Below the pieces are notes generated by a model, which saw only the letters and a list, made by a program, of their open reading frames with translations, was not told the origin of the DNA and ran no database searches. This document shows positions 8,639 to 17,889 of a stretch of 64,000 nucleotides of DNA, one piece after another; the stretch's first letter is position 1, and the number at the start of each line of letters is the position of its first letter. Source of the stretch: Deltaproteobacteria bacterium. Lineage in GTDB: Bacteria; Myxococcota_A; Polyangia; Polyangiales; JADJMO01. The position numbers and the translations under genes are program-made. The stretch is taken from NCBI GenBank assembly GCA_025363655.1, contig JANYDK010000026.1:38143-102142 (forward strand), in the 5' to 3' direction.

Positions 8639-9574
8639 TCAACGCGAGACTTCGCTCGCTCGAGCGAAGTAGTGACCCTCGGCGATGTCCGCCAGGAGGT
8701 TCGCGTGCGTCGGCTTCCACCCGAGAAGTTCCCGGGTGCGCGCGCTCGACGTCGGATTGTCGAGTTGGGTGATCATCCCGAGGAAGCCGCCGAAGATTTC
8801 GGCTGCCTGCTCGAGCGCGATGCTCTTGGCGGGCACGCCGAGACCCTGGCCTACCGCTTCGGCGATCGCTCGGAAGGGGACGCCTTCTTCGGCGGCGGCA
8901 TGCACGCGTGCACCGGCTGGCGCCGACTCGAGGGCGAGCCGATAGAGGCGTGCGGCATCGAGCGTGTGCGCCGCCGGCCATCGCGCGGCACCCTCGCCGA
9001 CGTAGGCCGAGAAGCCGTTTTTTCGGGCAGCGGCGACGATCATCGGCAGGAAGCCATGATGATCGAGCGAGCTGTGCACCGTCGGGGCGAGGCGCATGAT
9101 CGAGGCGCGCACGCCGCGCTCTGCGAAGCCGAGCGAGAGGGTCTCGGACGCGACGCGCGGGTTGCCACCTGTTTGTCCGACGTCCTCTTCGGTGCCGATG
9201 CGACCCCGAACGCTGTGTGCGAGCAGCATCGTGCCGGTGGTGTTGACGAAGGGCTTGCCGGAGCCGACCAACGCTTCGCCGATGGCCTCGACCGCGCGTA
9301 GATCTGCGGTCACCGCGCCCATGAAGTCGCCGGTGACGAGGGCGAGGTCGTGCTTGAAAGCGAGGTGAATCACGCCGTCGGCGGCCTTCGCTGCCTCGCG
9401 CAGCCCGTCGAGATCGTCGAGCGTGCCGCGTCGCACCTCGCCGCCGGCCGATGCGATCGTCTGCGCCGAGGCCTCGGAGCGGGCGAGACCAAAGACGGTG
9501 TGGCCCGCGGCCAAGAGCTCGCGAACGACGGGGAGACCGATGTGACCGGACGCGCCGGTGACGAAGACACGCAT
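8639..9574 (-). CDS. NAD(P)-dependent epimerase/dehydratase (extended/atypical SDR)
   Basis: A 311-residue SDR-superfamily protein. The ATG at 9574 gives MRVFVTGASGHIGLPVVREL, placing the nucleotide-binding TGASGHIG at residues 6-13. The first strand-helix-strand ends in GLARSEAS, where the Arg suggests NADP preference. A central segment (VNTTGTMLLAHSVRG) replaces the classical YxxxK region, and no clear YxxxK is visible, so this is an atypical SDR and may bind rather than reduce. It is divergent from the TetR gene starting near 9654 and separated from it by paired dyads, so it is probably that regulator's target. Confidence 0.82.
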   Translation of the reverse strand: MRVFVTGASGHIGLPVVRELLAAGHTVFGLARSEASAQTIASAGGEVRRGTLDDLDGLREAAKAADGVIHLAFKHDLALVTGDFMGAVTADLRAVEAIGEALVGSGKPFVNTTGTMLLAHSVRGRIGTEEDVGQTGGNPRVASETLSLGFAERGVRASIMRLAPTVHSSLDHHGFLPMIVAAARKNGFSAYVGEGAARWPAAHTLDAARLYRLALESAPAGARVHAAAEEGVPFRAIAEAVGQGLGVPAKSIALEQAAEIFGGFLGMITQLDNPTSSARTRELLGWKPTHANLLADIAEGHYFARASEVSR

Positions 9575-9587
9575 GGAAGACCTCCTG

Positions 9588-9639
9588 ATGTCAGTTAGTG
9601 ACATGAGCGGTAGCATGTGATGTCAGTCACTGCAATCAC
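9588..9639. promoter_or_regulatory. Paired dyads between SDR and TetR genes
   Basis: ATGTCA (9588-9593) and TGACAT (9599-9604) form a perfect 6-bp inverted repeat with 5 bases between. A second dyad, GTGAT (9617-9621) and ATCAC (9635-9639), lies just downstream. The octamer ATGTCAGT occurs in both (9588-9595 and 9620-9627), 32 bases apart, about three helical turns. This is a plausible TetR operator pair controlling both divergent genes. Confidence 0.6.
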
Positions 9640-9653
9640 GTATGCTCGGAGGC

Positions 9654-10283
9654 ATGGCGCGCTGGGAGCCCGACGCACGAGGACGGCTGGAGAAGGCCGC
9701 GATGGAGCTCTTCGTGGAGCGCGGCTACGTGCAGACCACCGTCGAGGAGATCGCCGCGCGCGCCGGTCTCACCGAGCGGACGTTCTTTCGCTACTTCGAA
9801 GACAAGCGCGAGGTGCTATTTTCCGGGTCGAAAGGGCTCGAGAAGAGCATCGTCGAGGGCATCGCGAGCGCCCCCAAAGGTGCGAGTCCATTCGACGCAG
9901 TCGCCGCTGCGTTCGAGGCGGCGGGAGCCGAGCTGCAAGAGCGACGCGATCTCCAGTACGTGCGGGCGCGTTGGGCCCTCGTCACGCAGCACGCAGAGAT
10001 TCGTGAGCGCGAGCTGATCAAGCTCGCCTCCCTCGCCGTCGCCGTCAGGGCGGCGCTCCATGCGCGCGGCGTCGACGAGCCTGCCGCGAGCCTCACTGCC
10101 GAGGCCGGCATTGCCGTCTTCAAGATTGGCTTCGAGCGCTGGCTCGAGGAGCGGAAGCCGCGCGATTTTGCTGATCACATTCGGGCGGCGGTGGTGGCGT
10201 TGCGGGGGGTGACTGTGGGGGGAGACGAGAAAAAAAAGAAGGCGAGGAGTGAGAAGAAGGACAAGAAGGACAAGAAGGAATAG
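9654..10283 (+). CDS. TetR family regulator with Lys-rich C-terminal tail
   Basis: TetR-type repressor of 209 residues if translated from the ATG at 9654 (MARWEPDARGRLEKAA); an ATG at 9642 would add four residues. The HTH spans FVERGYVQTTVEEIAARAGL and TERTFFRYFEDKREVLF. The ligand-binding region is helical. The last 20 or so residues are almost only Lys, Glu and Asp (EKKKKARSEKKDKKDKKE), which is odd for this family; they may be a non-specific DNA- or RNA-binding tail. It is divergent from the SDR gene and probably regulates it. Confidence 0.87.
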   Translation: MARWEPDARGRLEKAAMELFVERGYVQTTVEEIAARAGLTERTFFRYFEDKREVLFSGSKGLEKSIVEGIASAPKGASPFDAVAAAFEAAGAELQERRDLQYVRARWALVTQHAEIRERELIKLASLAVAVRAALHARGVDEPAASLTAEAGIAVFKIGFERWLEERKPRDFADHIRAAVVALRGVTVGGDEKKKKARSEKKDKKDKKE

Positions 10284-10297
10284 GAGGCTGAGAGAGA

Positions 10298-12739
10298 TCA
10301 GTCGGCCCATTCGCCGTCGCGGCGCATCAGGACCTTCCGTTCGGTGTCGTCGATTTGGAAGAGGTGGAGCCACTCGTTCTTCACGAGATCACCGACCTTG
10401 GGGTGCTTCTCGAGGACGCGGTCGATCGCCTCGCGGGGCGCTTCGATGAAGACGCTGAGGCGCAAGGGAGAGTGCATCCAGCGTTCGCCGTCGTTGAGCG
10501 ACTGGAACGAGAGGCCGATGCGGAGGTCGCCGCCGTTGCCTTCGAAGACGCCGATGTGTCCGCCGACGACGTTGTGGAGCACCTTGTTTCCGCTGCCGTA
10601 GCGCCGATTGTCGACCGTCGAGGCGTAGTATTGGAAGTTGATCCAGTGCGCGACCACCATCGGTCCCGTCATGAGCTGTTCGAGGATCGCGAAGTCGGGA
10701 TCGTCTTCGCAGCGGTAGTCGTGGAGGAAGGCGCGGCCCGCGAGGTCGAGCAGTCGCGTTCGTTCGCGCGGGGCGATGATGAACGAGGCGTTGCCGGCGA
10801 GGCCCCACTCCGGACGCACCTCGGCCCAGTTGAGGGAGCGCTCGACGAGGGCCGCTCGAAGAGCGTCGTTCGAAAGGTCGCCGAGGCCGAGATCAGGGGC
10901 CCGCTCGTGCCTCGCCGTGTTGCTCGCGCGATCGAGGCACCCGCGCAGCTCGGCGAGCTCACGCGCGTGGGTCGTCGCGATCGCGCTCTCGTCGAAGAGC
11001 GTGACGTGATCGGTCGTGGTGTTGTGGAGAGCGCCGACGAACCGAGTGCTCGCGGGAATGTCGATGCCGAGCGCGGCGAGACCGGTGCGAACGTCGACGT
11101 CTTCGAGGAGCGCCGCGGCGGCCCGCGCGTTGACCTCACCCGTCTGGCCACAGCACGCGCCGCAATCGAGCCCTGCGGCGTGCGGGTTGTTGCGCGTTCC
11201 GGCGCCGTGTCCGACGAGCACGACCAAGCTCGCGAAGTCGCGCGTGAGGCTCATCGCGCGGAGCACGCCCTCGGCGAGTTGGCAGCGAACCTCGAGCGTG
11301 AGCGGCTTGCCGTCGACGGTGCTGGTGAGGCGCGGCGTGCGCTTCTTCTCCTCGGAGGTGCGCAGCCCGGCGTGCTCGTGCTCGGCGTTGTGCCGCGATT
11401 TACGGCCGAACGACTCGCCGAACAAGTCGAGGGCGAAGAAAATACCCATCGCGTCGACGAAGGCGAAGCTCGAGAGCGCGGTCGATTTGAAGGCCTTCCA
11501 CGCATGCGACGCGTGAAGTCGCGACCGTCGCTTCGATTCCACGCCTTCCGGCATGCCGGTGTCGGTGACGCGAAACTTCGGTGCGAAGAGCCCGGGCAGC
11601 TGCGGACGTGCGCCCTCGGCGGCGAGCGGCGCGTACTCGATGGGCAGACCGAAGAAGCCCGCGCAGCCGATCGTCTGGATGCCTTCTCCTTGTCCTTCGA
11701 GCGCGCGTCGATAGGTCTCGGAGCGCACGTCGAGACAGAACGCCGCTTGCACGCTCGGCGTCGCCGGACGTGCGCGCTCGAACCCCTGCGGCAACCTCCT
11801 GCGCACCTGAGACGTCCAGGCGATTTCGGCGGCGCGCTGGAGGATCCAATCGTCTGCGCGCGCGGCCTGCGCGGCGCGATCGAGCAGTGGCCAGCTCGCC
11901 ATCGCTTGATGCCACTCGGCGCGCAGTTCGACGCCGCCGGCGCGGAGGAGAATCCACTCCCACGCGAGACGAATCGCCAAGAGCTCACGAATGTTGCCGT
12001 CTTCGTCGCTGACGAGCCGCGCCGTCCAGCGAAGGTAGGCGCACCACGACGCCCACCCGTTCATGTCGAGGAGCAGCGCCCAAAAATAGCTCTCTTGCTC
12101 GGCTTCCGGCACGTCGAGCTCTGCCGCCGCGTAGCGAATCATCTCTTCCGCGTAGCGCGGGAGCTTTGCCACCGTGGCGCGATACTCGGTGAGACCGACG
12201 AACAAGCTCGGCCCTCGATCTCCGAGGGCACCTTCGAGCCAGCTGGCGTAGAGACCTCCCTTTCGCACCGGTCCGATCTGCGCCTGTCCGTCGTCGAAAT
12301 ACGAAGCGCAGAAGCGGCTCACGCGTTCGACGACGAAGTCTCGCCACGAGACCTCGACCTCACCGCGATAGCGCGTGTCCATCACGTCGACGACGAGAGG
12401 ACGTCGGGGTGGCATCGCCTCGGGGATCCAGAAGAGCGCGGTGACCTCGTCTTCGGTCACGTCGACGCCGCTCTCGGCGATGGCCTCGCGCAAATGCTCC
12501 GGACGAATTCGCCCTTCGCGCCACTCTTGCGCATACCACGCGCGTGAAATGAGCAGCCGCGCGCCGGACAGCGCCGAGAGCTCGCCGGCGAGCCGGGGCA
12601 GCGGCTTGTCGGTGCACGACCAGAAGGGATTGACCGCGATGAAGCGATCGAGCGGCCACGTCGGCGAGATGCGGGCGCACGCGCGCTCGGCAGCGAGCCA
12701 GAGATGCCTCGAGGAGTCGGTCGAGATGGGGGGCGTCAA
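10298..12739 (-). CDS. dabA: DabA: zinc-binding subunit of the DAC inorganic-carbon accumulation complex (UPF0753/DUF2309)
   Basis: An 813-residue DUF2309 protein, close to the usual DabA length. It is read from the TTG at 12739, whose TTGA overlaps the dabB stop (TGA, 12738-12736), so translation is coupled. DabA resembles beta-carbonic anhydrase in its metal site; established ligands in Halothiobacillus DabA2 are Cys351, Asp353, His524 and Cys539. Here the matching residues are Cys335 and Asp337 (AFCLDVRSE) and His511 and Cys526 (GHGAGTRNNPHAAGLDCGACC), with the same 15-residue His-Cys spacing. With DabB it should form a cation-driven one-way CO2-hydrating pump that accumulates bicarbonate. 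An unlikely alternative is a carbonic-anhydrase-like protein without pumping. Confidence 0.92.
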   Translation of the reverse strand: MTPPISTDSSRHLWLAAERACARISPTWPLDRFIAVNPFWSCTDKPLPRLAGELSALSGARLLISRAWYAQEWREGRIRPEHLREAIAESGVDVTEDEVTALFWIPEAMPPRRPLVVDVMDTRYRGEVEVSWRDFVVERVSRFCASYFDDGQAQIGPVRKGGLYASWLEGALGDRGPSLFVGLTEYRATVAKLPRYAEEMIRYAAAELDVPEAEQESYFWALLLDMNGWASWCAYLRWTARLVSDEDGNIRELLAIRLAWEWILLRAGGVELRAEWHQAMASWPLLDRAAQAARADDWILQRAAEIAWTSQVRRRLPQGFERARPATPSVQAAFCLDVRSETYRRALEGQGEGIQTIGCAGFFGLPIEYAPLAAEGARPQLPGLFAPKFRVTDTGMPEGVESKRRSRLHASHAWKAFKSTALSSFAFVDAMGIFFALDLFGESFGRKSRHNAEHEHAGLRTSEEKKRTPRLTSTVDGKPLTLEVRCQLAEGVLRAMSLTRDFASLVVLVGHGAGTRNNPHAAGLDCGACCGQTGEVNARAAAALLEDVDVRTGLAALGIDIPASTRFVGALHNTTTDHVTLFDESAIATTHARELAELRGCLDRASNTARHERAPDLGLGDLSNDALRAALVERSLNWAEVRPEWGLAGNASFIIAPRERTRLLDLAGRAFLHDYRCEDDPDFAILEQLMTGPMVVAHWINFQYYASTVDNRRYGSGNKVLHNVVGGHIGVFEGNGGDLRIGLSFQSLNDGERWMHSPLRLSVFIEAPREAIDRVLEKHPKVGDLVKNEWLHLFQIDDTERKVLMRRDGEWAD

Positions 12740-14346
12740 AACAGTCGGGATTCTCTCGACGATCGAGCGCTCGTCGACGGGGTCAGAGGGGTTGATCGTT
12801 CGAGCTGCGGCGGCCAGAGACGGAAGGTCACCCGCGTGAACCAATCGTCGATGTAGAGACCGCTGTGAAGATACGGCTGAAGGATGCGCGCGAGCAGGCC
12901 ATTGGGCGCCGCTTGCAAGATGGTCTGCGCGAGGAAGAGCAAAACCAACCCGCCGAGGACGATCGACCATCGAAGCGACAGCGCCGGTCCGATCTCCATC
13001 GTCGGGATCAAGTCCTCGAAGATCGCGTGACCTGCGAAATAGAGCAGGCTGGCGCCGATGGCGAAGAGCGCGGCGCGGCGGAGTGCGCCGAGGCCCCCGG
13101 CGACCGCTTTGGCGATCATCGGGACGAAGCTCAAGACGAGGGCCAGCGCCAGTGACTTCAGCGGCAACGACGCGTGCAGCGGACCGCGCGTCATCACCAA
13201 GTAGCCTCCGCCGCCGACGAGGCCCATCAAGAAGATAGCGGCCAGCGTGGCCCAGATTGATTTCTTCGACTTCACCAGCGACGAGCCTCGCCAGGTCTCG
13301 ACCACGCTGCCCGAGGTCAAGAACATGTACGCCTTGTAGAACGAGTGCCCGAGGAGGTGGAGCAGCGCGAGGTGCCACACCCCGAGGCCGCATTGCACGA
13401 GCATGAAGCCCATCTGCGCGATGGTCGACCACGCGAGCACGAGCTTGATGCTCATGCGCGTCATCATCACCAGCGAGCCGAGGAGCGCCGTCACCAGACC
13501 TACCCCGATGAGAATGTCTTGCGCGATCGTCGCGTGGGCCATCAGCGGGCTGAGTCTGATCATCACGAAGCCGCCGATGTTGACGACCCCCGCGTGCAGG
13601 AGCGCCGAGACCGGCGTCGGCGCTTCCATCACCTGCAACATCCAACCGTGGAACGGCAGCTGCGCGGTCTTGAGGAGCACGCCGAGGACGAGCAGCACCG
13701 TCGCGAGCTGGAGGGTCGGCGGGAGCGGCCCGGTCGATCGCGTCGCGTAGGCGTTGAGCTCGTCGATGCGCAGCGTGCCCAACTTCGTCGACATCACCGC
13801 CAGCGACCCGACGAAGCAGAGGTCGGCGACGCGCCCGAGGAGGAACTTCTTGTGCGCGACGATCACCGCTTGTCGTCGCGTCCGATAGAAGATGAGGAGC
13901 TGGTGGAGGAAAATTCCGGTCGCGACCCAACCGGCGAGCAAGAAGCCGAGGTGATTCGAGACCACGAGCACCGTCACCGAGGCGATGGTCAAGAGCATCG
14001 AGCGCGCGTACCGATCGAGCCCGCTCTCGCCGGCGAGATACGTCCGCGAGTAGCGCACGACGACGACCGCGAGGGTGCAGACGAGGACCAGCATCGCGCT
14101 CGACGCGAGATCGAGCTGCACGAAGCCGTAGAGCCTCGAGCCGCCTGTCGGATGACCGAGCAAGGAAACGACGGCCTGGAGCATGACCGCGATGCCGGAG
14201 AGCCCAGCGGTCATCGCCGTCACGAACGACGGGACTCGGAACGGAGCGCGCTCGGTGACGAAGACGCTGGCGACGAGGAGGATCGTCGGAATGAGTGTCG
14301 CGAGGACGAGCGGCGCCAGCTGCAACACGTCTCGAGGTGCCATCAT
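12736..14346 (-). CDS. dabB: DabB: proton/sodium-conducting membrane subunit (NuoL/MrpA-like)
   Basis: A 536-residue polytopic membrane protein of the complex I NuoL/antiporter (Proton_antipo_M) family. The start at 14346 (MMAPRDVLQLAPLVLATL) is used because the preceding in-frame sequence is non-membrane and overlaps the divergent gene. More than ten hydrophobic segments are visible; family signatures include FYRTRRQAVIVAHKKFLLGRVAD, TAQLPFHGWMLQVMEAPTPV with the canonical Lys, Pro and His, and HLLGHSFYKAYMFLTSG. It is directly upstream of dabA and overlaps it, the arrangement of DAC operons. It should supply the ion flux that drives DabA. Confidence 0.92.
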   Translation of the reverse strand: MMAPRDVLQLAPLVLATLIPTILLVASVFVTERAPFRVPSFVTAMTAGLSGIAVMLQAVVSLLGHPTGGSRLYGFVQLDLASSAMLVLVCTLAVVVVRYSRTYLAGESGLDRYARSMLLTIASVTVLVVSNHLGFLLAGWVATGIFLHQLLIFYRTRRQAVIVAHKKFLLGRVADLCFVGSLAVMSTKLGTLRIDELNAYATRSTGPLPPTLQLATVLLVLGVLLKTAQLPFHGWMLQVMEAPTPVSALLHAGVVNIGGFVMIRLSPLMAHATIAQDILIGVGLVTALLGSLVMMTRMSIKLVLAWSTIAQMGFMLVQCGLGVWHLALLHLLGHSFYKAYMFLTSGSVVETWRGSSLVKSKKSIWATLAAIFLMGLVGGGGYLVMTRGPLHASLPLKSLALALVLSFVPMIAKAVAGGLGALRRAALFAIGASLLYFAGHAIFEDLIPTMEIGPALSLRWSIVLGGLVLLFLAQTILQAAPNGLLARILQPYLHSGLYIDDWFTRVTFRLWPPQLERSTPLTPSTSARSSRESRLF

Positions 14347-14440
14347 CGATTTCAGGCCCGATCTTCGGGGAGCCAGCGCCGAAATTGCGCGCACGGCGTC
14401 GTTCTCGTGAACGTATCGTAGAGGGGCCAAGGATGGAACA

Positions 14441-15238
14441 ATGACCCTCCCAGTGCGTGCACCCGCGTGGAAAGGCGGAGGGCTCGTCGTACCGCCGGAG
14501 TTCTCCGGAGTGACCACGCTCGGAAGCGCCGAGCAGGTCTACGGACCGAAGTCGGGCGTGATGCTCACGGCGAGCATCGTGATGATCGTCGGTGGCGTCT
14601 TCCTCGCAATCGCCATCGTGGTCGCGATCTTCGCCGCGGTCCCTGCGGCGATCGCGCCGGCCACCCTCGGCGTCTTCTTGTTCCCGATCGGCATGTGGAA
14701 CGTGGCGCGACTGCGCGCGGGCGCACGCGTGGTCGTGATCTATCCGATGGGATTCGCCGCCCGCGTCGGCGAGGCGGTGAGCGTGTGGCCTTGGGGCGAG
14801 ATCACAGCGACCTTCACCAAGGACCGGATGATCTCGGGCAAGCGCAGCTTCCACCACGAGCATCGGCTCGACGTCTCGAAGGCGAGTGGCGAAACCGTGG
14901 TGCTCCTCGGCGACCACTTCGACGACGCGAGCGCGCTCGCCAAGCGCATCAAGAGCAAGACCTCCGCGGCGCTCTTGTCACCGCTGCAAAAGGCCTACGA
15001 CGCCGGACAACCCGTCACGTTCGGACCGGTCACCGTGAGCAAGGAGGCCATCGAGAGCGGAAATCGACGGCTGGCGTGGGGACAAGTGGCCAACGTCGTC
15101 GTGAAGGACGGTCGCCTCGTCGCGACGCCGAGGGACGGCAGGCCGCTCAAGGTGCGAACGTCGCAGATTCCCAACGTCGAGCTGCTCGGCGTGCTCATCG
15201 GCCTCAATCCTGGGACGATGGACCTCGAGTACTACTGA
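14441..15238 (+). CDS. DUF6585-like membrane protein
   Basis: A 265-residue protein of unknown function. The ATG at 14441 has a good ribosome site (AAGGA, about 8 bases upstream). Residues about 43-88 form two hydrophobic segments (VMLTASIVMIVGGVFLAIAI and the Ala/Pro-rich one ending FLFPIGMWNVARL). The soluble part contains VYPMGFA..VWPWGEITATF and later VTFGPVTVSKEAIESGNRRL then LAWGQVANVVVKDG, two related PH-like or DUF6585-like strand patterns. It is divergent from dabB (94-base gap) and followed 20 bases later by another small membrane protein, so these two probably form an operon. The family match is from memory of motif pattern only. Confidence 0.6.
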   Translation: MTLPVRAPAWKGGGLVVPPEFSGVTTLGSAEQVYGPKSGVMLTASIVMIVGGVFLAIAIVVAIFAAVPAAIAPATLGVFLFPIGMWNVARLRAGARVVVIYPMGFAARVGEAVSVWPWGEITATFTKDRMISGKRSFHHEHRLDVSKASGETVVLLGDHFDDASALAKRIKSKTSAALLSPLQKAYDAGQPVTFGPVTVSKEAIESGNRRLAWGQVANVVVKDGRLVATPRDGRPLKVRTSQIPNVELLGVLIGLNPGTMDLEYY

Positions 15239-15258
15239 GCACGAACGACGGAGTCCCC

Positions 15259-15771
15259 ATGCACATGCATCATCACCATCATCGCGGCTCGACCACCGTC
15301 ATCGTCGGCGGCGGCATCGTCAACGCCGTGGTGATGATCGTCGTCGGGCTGGTCTTGGTCGGCATGGGCGTGTCGTTCTTCTCGATCGGCAATTCGACGC
15401 CGATTCTTCACGACAGTTTTCTCCCCACCGGCGGCATCCTCGCGGTGATCGGCGTGGTCTTGTTCGTCGTCGGCATCGTGATGTGGGTGAGGCGCAAGCG
15501 CACGCCGGGGACCGTCGCCGGCGGCATTCAAGGGCACGCGACGATCGTCGGCATGAACCAGACGGGGCTCCTCGTGAACGGCCAACCGGTGGTCGATTTG
15601 CAGCTTCAGATCACGAGTCCGGTGCACGCGTCCTACGTCGTGGCTCGGCGAGAGACGGTGCCCGCGGCGATGATGGGACGGCTCATGAGCGGTCACCCCC
15701 TGCCGGTGATGGTGGACGCCACGCGGCCCGAGAACGTCGTGATTTCGTGGGACTTGATGATGCGAATGTGA
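15259..15771 (+). CDS. Small membrane protein with His-rich N-terminus
   Basis: A 170-residue protein starting at 15259, 20 bases after the preceding gene. The N-terminus is MHMHHHHHRG, a natural polyhistidine stretch that would sit on one face of the membrane and could bind Ni, Zn or Cu. Two transmembrane helices follow (about residues 16-45 and 60-80), separated by a short loop, then RRKR, which suggests the C-terminal domain is cytoplasmic. The C-terminal domain (GHATIVGMNQTGLLVNGQPV onward) resembles short OB/NfeD-like or DUF3592-like sheets. Function unknown; likely co-transcribed with the DUF6585-like gene. Confidence 0.65.
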   Translation: MHMHHHHHRGSTTVIVGGGIVNAVVMIVVGLVLVGMGVSFFSIGNSTPILHDSFLPTGGILAVIGVVLFVVGIVMWVRRKRTPGTVAGGIQGHATIVGMNQTGLLVNGQPVVDLQLQITSPVHASYVVARRETVPAAMMGRLMSGHPLPVMVDATRPENVVISWDLMMRM

Positions 15772-15796
15772 GGGCTCGGCGCTCGCTCGCGACGCA

Positions 15797-16978
15797 TCAC
15801 GACGCCTCACGCGCAAACAGCGCAGCACGTCGCAGCCGCAGCCGCACCACGTCTCCGCGCGCCAACGCGCTCGCCAGTGGTGAGTCGCGCGACACCGTGA
15901 CCGGGATCTCGACGTCCCTCTTCGCGTCTTTCGCGGGACCGCGATCGAGCCGCACCGTCAGCCGCACCGAAGGTCCAATCGCCAGACGCGACTCGATGCG
16001 ACCGGTCGGAGCGTTCTCGGGGCTCGACTCGTCGGGTGAGACCAGCTCGACGTCATGCCCACGCACGAACGCGCGCAGGCCGTCGCCCTCGGCCACGTGC
16101 CTCGGCGGAGGGAGACGAAACGGTCCAATTTCGGCCTGCCCGCGACGTACGACGCCCGCGAGCTCGACGGCGCCGCCGACGAACGAGGCGACGAACGGAG
16201 TCGCCGGACGCGCGTAGACCTCTTCCGGCGTGCCGGTTTGTTCGACGCGGCCGCGGCTCATCACCACCAGACGATCGGAGACCTCGAGCGCCTCTTCCTG
16301 ATCGTGCGTGACCAAGATCGTCGTCAGCTGCGTCTCACGATGGAGCGTGCGCAGCCACGCGCGGAGCTCGACCCGTACCCGCGCATCGAGCGCTCCGAAC
16401 GGTTCGTCGAGGAGGAGCACGCGCGGTTCGACGGCGAGCGCGCGGGCGAAGGCGACGCGTTGACGTTCTCCTCCCGACAGCTCGGCGGGAAAGCGCCTCC
16501 CGTAGCCGCCGAGCTGCACGCGCGCGAGGAGCTCTCGGACGCGCTCGTCGATCACACGCTTCGGAACGCCGCGAATCGAGAGGCCGAAGGCGACGTTGTC
16601 GTGCACCGACATCGTCGGAAAGAGAGCGTAGCTCTGGAAGACGAACCCGACGCCACGACGCTGCGCGGGCAAGTCGGTGACGTCGTCGCCGCCGAGCAAG
16701 ACCGTTCCCGCATCGGGAATTTCAAGGCCGGCGATGATGCGGAGGAGCGTCGACTTGCCCGAGCCGGAGGGGCCGAGGAGCGAGGTGACGCCGCCGCGCG
16801 CTGCGACGAAGCTCGCACCTTCGACAGCTGGGGCCTCGCCGCGTGGATAGCGCTTGGTCACGTCCTCGACCGCGAGCTCGCCGTGACTTTCGTCGCGCCA
16901 TCGCTCGGTCGTGCGCGCCTTGGCGCGTGCTTCGTCGGTGGCGCCGGCGAACGTGAGTGCCCCGAGGAGCGCGTTCAT
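15797..16978 (-). CDS. cysA: Sulfate/thiosulfate ABC transporter ATP-binding protein
   Basis: A 393-residue ABC ATPase. The ATG at 16978 follows the cysW stop by 8 bases. Walker A is GPSGSGKST (about 69-77), the Q-loop is in FVFQSYALFP, the ABC signature is LSGGERQR (about 167-174) and Walker B is LLLDEPFGALD (about 188-198), with the H-loop in VTHDQEEALE. A regulatory TOBE-like C-terminal domain follows (from about 290). The first 33 residues form an unusual extension before the ABC fold. It should power sulfate (and perhaps thiosulfate) import with the adjacent CysW and CysT. Confidence 0.92.
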   Translation of the reverse strand: MNALLGALTFAGATDEARAKARTTERWRDESHGELAVEDVTKRYPRGEAPAVEGASFVAARGGVTSLLGPSGSGKSTLLRIIAGLEIPDAGTVLLGGDDVTDLPAQRRGVGFVFQSYALFPTMSVHDNVAFGLSIRGVPKRVIDERVRELLARVQLGGYGRRFPAELSGGERQRVAFARALAVEPRVLLLDEPFGALDARVRVELRAWLRTLHRETQLTTILVTHDQEEALEVSDRLVVMSRGRVEQTGTPEEVYARPATPFVASFVGGAVELAGVVRRGQAEIGPFRLPPPRHVAEGDGLRAFVRGHDVELVSPDESSPENAPTGRIESRLAIGPSVRLTVRLDRGPAKDAKRDVEIPVTVSRDSPLASALARGDVVRLRLRRAALFAREAS

Positions 16979-16986
16979 GAGTGCGG

Positions 16987-17889
16987 TCAAGCAGCACCTC
17001 CCGCGCGTCGTCCGCGCACCAGTTGCCAAGCGAGCAGCTTCTTCGCCACCAAGGTCGCAAGCGCGAGGAGCGTGAGCACGCTCGCGGCCGCGAAGGCGCC
17101 GGTGAAATCGTATTCGTCGTAGAGAATCTCGACGTGCAAGGGCAGCGTCACGGTGCGACCGCGGACGTGACCGGAGACCACCGAGACCGCGCCGAACTCG
17201 CCCATCGCCCGCGCGTTGCAGAGAATCGCCCCATAAAGAAGGCCCCAACGCAATTTGGGCAAGGTGACGCGGCGGAACATCTGGAAGCCCGAGGCGCCGA
17301 GCGTCAGCGCCGCTTCTTCTTCGGCGACGCCCTGCGCCTCGAGCAGTGGGATGAGCTCGCGCGCGACGAAGGGGAAGGTGACGAAGAGCGTGGCGAGGAC
17401 GATCCCCGGCACCGCGAAGACGATCTGTGTGTCGCGCGCGGCGAGGAGGGGACCGAAGAGGCCACGTCGGCCGAAGAGGAGAATGAAGACCAGCCCCGCG
17501 ATCACTGGCGAGACGCTGAAGGGGAGATCGACCAGCGCGACGAGCAGACGCTTGCCGCGGAATTCGAAGCGCGCGATCAGCCACGCAGCGCCGACGCCGA
17601 GGACGAGGTTGATGGGAACCACGATCGCCGCCACGAGCAACGTGAGCAGCGCTGACTCGTGCAGCTTCGGATCGGAAATCGCCTCGAAATAGTGGGCAAA
17701 TCCTTTGCCGAGGGCTTGCACGAAGACGGCGCCGAGCGGCAACAGCACGAAGAGCCCGAGGAAGCCGAGCGCGGTCGCGAGGAGCACGCCTCGGAGCAGG
17801 CCCGGGTCGCGTTGCACTTCTCGCTGGGTCTCATGCGGCATCTTCGAGCGCGGCATCTTCGACCGCGGCGATGATCTGGCGGGATTCAT
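16987..17889 (-). CDS. cysW: Sulfate ABC transporter permease CysW
   Basis: A 300-residue inner-membrane permease with about six helices. The N-terminus is polar (residues 1-30, repeated KMP), then the helix [20 protein letters not shown]. The binding-protein-dependent transport signature (EAA loop) appears as [22 protein letters not shown]. The family-typical ending of the loop, [20 protein letters not shown], identifies the CysW branch. The ATG at 17889 overlaps the cysT stop by four bases (ATGA), so translation is coupled. It should pair with CysT in the membrane. Confidence 0.93.
   Translation of the reverse strand: MNPARSSPRSKMPRSKMPHETQREVQRDPGLLRGVLLATALGFLGLFVLLPLGAVFVQALGKGFAHYFEAISDPKLHESALLTLLVAAIVVPINLVLGVGAAWLIARFEFRGKRLLVALVDLPFSVSPVIAGLVFILLFGRRGLFGPLLAARDTQIVFAVPGIVLATLFVTFPFVARELIPLLEAQGVAEEEAALTLGASGFQMFRRVTLPKLRWGLLYGAILCNARAMGEFGAVSVVSGHVRGRTVTLPLHVEILYDEYDFTGAFAAASVLTLLALATLVAKKLLAWQLVRGRRAGGAA

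Noticed and set aside
10298..14917. Treating dabA and the frame upstream as one 1539-codon gene.
   Set aside because: The first part reads through the dabB region in another frame and has low-complexity Arg/His sequence; DabA motifs begin after the TTG at 12739.
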